Part shown: positions 62,291 through 64,000 of the stretch, in pieces
How positions within the stretch are numbered: the stretch's first letter is position 1
Layout of the letters: the number at the start of each line of letters is the position of its first letter
Origin: Cellulophaga baltica
GTDB lineage: Bacteria; Bacteroidota; Bacteroidia; Flavobacteriales; Flavobacteriaceae
DNA: 64,000 nucleotides
Direction of reading: 5' to 3'
NCBI RefSeq assembly: GCF_900102165.1
Contig: NZ_FNBD01000008.1
Span: 62,001-126,000 of the forward strand
Made by a program: the position numbers and the translations under genes
The notes under the pieces: model-generated
What the model was told of the DNA's origin: nothing
What the model saw: the letters and a program-made list of their open reading frames with translations, nothing else
Databases searched by the model: none

Positions 62291-64000
62291 ATGCATTTTA
62301 AACATCCAGAAATACTTTGGGGCTTATTTTTACTACTGATTCCTATATTAATTCACCTTTTACAACTACGTCGGTTTAAAAAAACAGCATTTACGAATGT
62401 AAAGATGCTGCAGCAGGTAGTTGCCGAATCTCAGAAAAGTAGATCTCTTAAAAAATGGTTGCTTTTATTCACAAGGATGCTGCTCTTTACAGCATTGATC
62501 ATTGCATTTACCCAACCTTTTTTTGCAAAGAATACCGTTTTTAAAAATAAAGAAACCATTATATATTTGGACAATTCCTTTAGCATGCAAGCCAAAAAAG
62601 GAAATACCTCTCTATTAGAAGTAGCAGTTCAAGAAATTGTAAAAAACGCACCGAAAAACGCACCAATTACCCTATTTACAAATAACAATACCTTTTCAAA
62701 TACTACTATTGCAGCCATACAAAATGATTTGCTATCGCTAAATTTTTCACAAAATCAATTACCTCTTGAGGCTATTACCCTAAAAGCTACCGCTCTTTTT
62801 AGTACTGCTTCAAATAGCATAAAAAACCTAATTGTAATCAGTGATTTTCAAAAAAATAAGGAAGCGTCTTTAAAACCATCCAAAGAATTAAATAATTACT
62901 ACATACAATTAACCCCTTCTAAGGTTGAAAACATTGCTATTGATAGTATTTTTTATAGTCCCGAATCTAACGAGACGACAACGATAAAAATAAAATTATC
63001 AGCCTCTCAGGATTTAGAAAATCAGCCTATTTCTGTATACAATGGAGATCAATTAATTGCAAAAACAGCTGCAGAATTTAACAATACAAAAAGTGCAAGC
63101 GTCACCATTTCCCTTCCTGAGAATGACCTTATCCTTGGAAAAATACAATTAGAAGATACGGGACTAAATTATGACAACCAGTTTTTTTTCAGTAGAAATA
63201 AAAAGGAAAAAGTAAGAATTCTAGAAATCTACGGAGTTGAAACAGGCTACTTAGAAAGAATTTATACTGCAGAAGAATTTGAGTACCAGAAAAATAGCAT
63301 TGCCCAATTAAATTATAGTCTCATTGAAAGTCAGCATACCATTATCTTAAATGAATTAGAAGCGCTACCAGAAGCATTGGTGCAGGCACTGCATTTATTC
63401 ACGCAACAAGGAGGAACCTTAATAGTGATTCCAAATGACGATATTACCATTACAAATTACAATACTCTTCTAAGTAATTTTGGCGTAAAATTGAATCAAA
63501 AAATAACTACTTCCCAAGAGATTACCCATATTAATTTTGATCATCCAATTTATAGCAATGTGTTTGATCAAAAAGTTAACAATTTTCAATATCCAGAGGT
63601 AAAAACCTATTACTCTTTAGATGCTAAACAAAGTCCATTACTCTCTTATGCTAGCAATGAACCTTTCTTACTTGGCAAAAGAGGATTTTATTTTTTCACC
63701 TCTCCTTTATCATCAGAATTATCAAACTTTAAAAATTCGCCTTTGATTGTTCCTACGTTATACAATATGGGCGTAGAAAGCTTAAAGCAACAGGAGCTAT
63801 ACTATACCGTAGGAAAAAATAATTCTGTGACCATAGCCGTGGAAGGTATTAACGATGCAGTTTTGAAGATTTCAAATGCAACGAATGAATACATCCCGCA
63901 GCAACAATCTCTAAACAACAAAATAGTTCTAAACTTTAATGAAGTACCTTCTGAAGATGGACTATTTACAGTAAAAAATAAAGAAACAAATTTTAAACAC
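62291..64000 (+). CDS. BatA and VWA domain-containing membrane protein (truncated by window edge)
   Basis: 570 residues are present and the frame is open to the last base. The N-terminus 'MHFKHPEILWGLFLLLIPIL' then 'IHLLQLRRFKKTAFTNVKML' is the aerotolerance BatA N-terminal membrane domain (TIGR02226), with a second helix 'LLFTRMLLFTALIIAFTQPF'. A VWA-like domain begins with MIDAS 'IYLDNSFSMQ' (about 95), and a further domain ('LYNMGVESLKQQELYYTVGK') runs on toward the window end. Bacteroidota carry such proteins, role uncertain. An ATG at 62291 follows an AT-rich 60-bp gap. Confidence 0.88.
   Translation, partial: MHFKHPEILWGLFLLLIPILIHLLQLRRFKKTAFTNVKMLQQVVAESQKSRSLKKWLLLFTRMLLFTALIIAFTQPFFAKNTVFKNKETIIYLDNSFSMQAKKGNTSLLEVAVQEIVKNAPKNAPITLFTNNNTFSNTTIAAIQNDLLSLNFSQNQLPLEAITLKATALFSTASNSIKNLIVISDFQKNKEASLKPSKELNNYYIQLTPSKVENIAIDSIFYSPESNETTTIKIKLSASQDLENQPISVYNGDQLIAKTAAEFNNTKSASVTISLPENDLILGKIQLEDTGLNYDNQFFFSRNKKEKVRILEIYGVETGYLERIYTAEEFEYQKNSIAQLNYSLIESQHTIILNELEALPEALVQALHLFTQQGGTLIVIPNDDITITNYNTLLSNFGVKLNQKITTSQEITHINFDHPIYSNVFDQKVNNFQYPEVKTYYSLDAKQSPLLSYASNEPFLLGKRGFYFFTSPLSSELSNFKNSPLIVPTLYNMGVESLKQQELYYTVGKNNSVTIAVEGINDAVLKISNATNEYIPQQQSLNNKIVLNFNEVPSEDGLFTVKNKETNFKH

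Noticed and set aside
1-64000. CRISPR arrays, rRNA, tRNA, intact insertion sequences and known riboswitches
   Set aside because: Looked for repeats with regular spacers, cloverleaf-like segments, transposase motifs and conserved leader structures; none was convincing.

Overview
The window looks like chromosomal DNA of a marine-type member of the Flavobacteriaceae (Bacteroidota). It is AT-rich. It encodes a protein with a C-terminal type IX secretion (T9SS) sorting domain, a lipoprotein TamA relative (TamL), and families largely typical of Bacteroidota (DUF4270, DUF4907, DUF2452, Lacal_2735, TIGR02757). A few -7 boxes match the Bacteroidota consensus TAnnTTTG. Genes are tightly packed in short operons. 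I see no rRNA, tRNA, CRISPR array, phage or intact insertion sequence. The genus cannot be fixed from this sequence alone.

Layout. 1-3773: the end of tamB, tamL and a CIA30-like gene. 3824-8300: glutathione peroxidase, a FAD amine-oxidase-like enzyme, a 75-residue protein and a large unrecognised cysteine-containing protein. 8698-11544: a VIT/VWA/TPR/DUF2135 surface protein. 11998-16225: a copper block with an HMA-AraC regulator, the CopA ATPase, a decayed stretch and a DUF305 protein. 16255-19529: rpiA, two small genes and an msrB-msrA-msrA repair operon. 19762-25713: a tripartite RND efflux operon carrying a palindromic repeat, plus a DUF2892 protein. 25773-31764: a second, metal-type RND system whose pump is fused to its outer-membrane factor. 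31873-36111: a seven-gene photolyase/cryptochrome operon. 36189-42149: a giant secreted protein with two nuclease domains. 42307-48319: a LytTR two-component system, DUF4907 and Kelch proteins, divergent from DUF4270 and an outer-membrane protein. 48316-55680: transporter, radical SAM, Dus, folE, ABC ATPase, CPBP protease and TIGR02757. 55712-59055: a di-haem peroxidase with a PhoX-like lipoprotein. 59395-64000: a broken small gene, a GDSL hydrolase, a glycosyltransferase, a GIY-YIG-like protein and the start of a BatA-domain protein.

The most interesting signal crosses these regions. A 34-bp dyad, TTTGTTTA-N18-TAAACAAA, lies upstream of four separate transcription units: the FAD oxidoreductase (4531), the 75-residue protein (6163, minus strand), the photolyase operon (31873) and folE (minus strand). 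The spacer is exactly 18 bp each time. At the first two loci exactly 7 nt separate the dyad from the ATG. Photolyase/cryptochrome, flavin enzymes and folE are typical targets of light-responsive MerR-family (LitR/CarH/PplR) regulators elsewhere, so I infer a light-response regulon whose regulator lies outside this window. Its operon contains an antenna-less photolyase-like flavoprotein, a photolyase/cryptochrome that has lost all four Fe-S ligand positions of its family, and four small proteins of unknown function.
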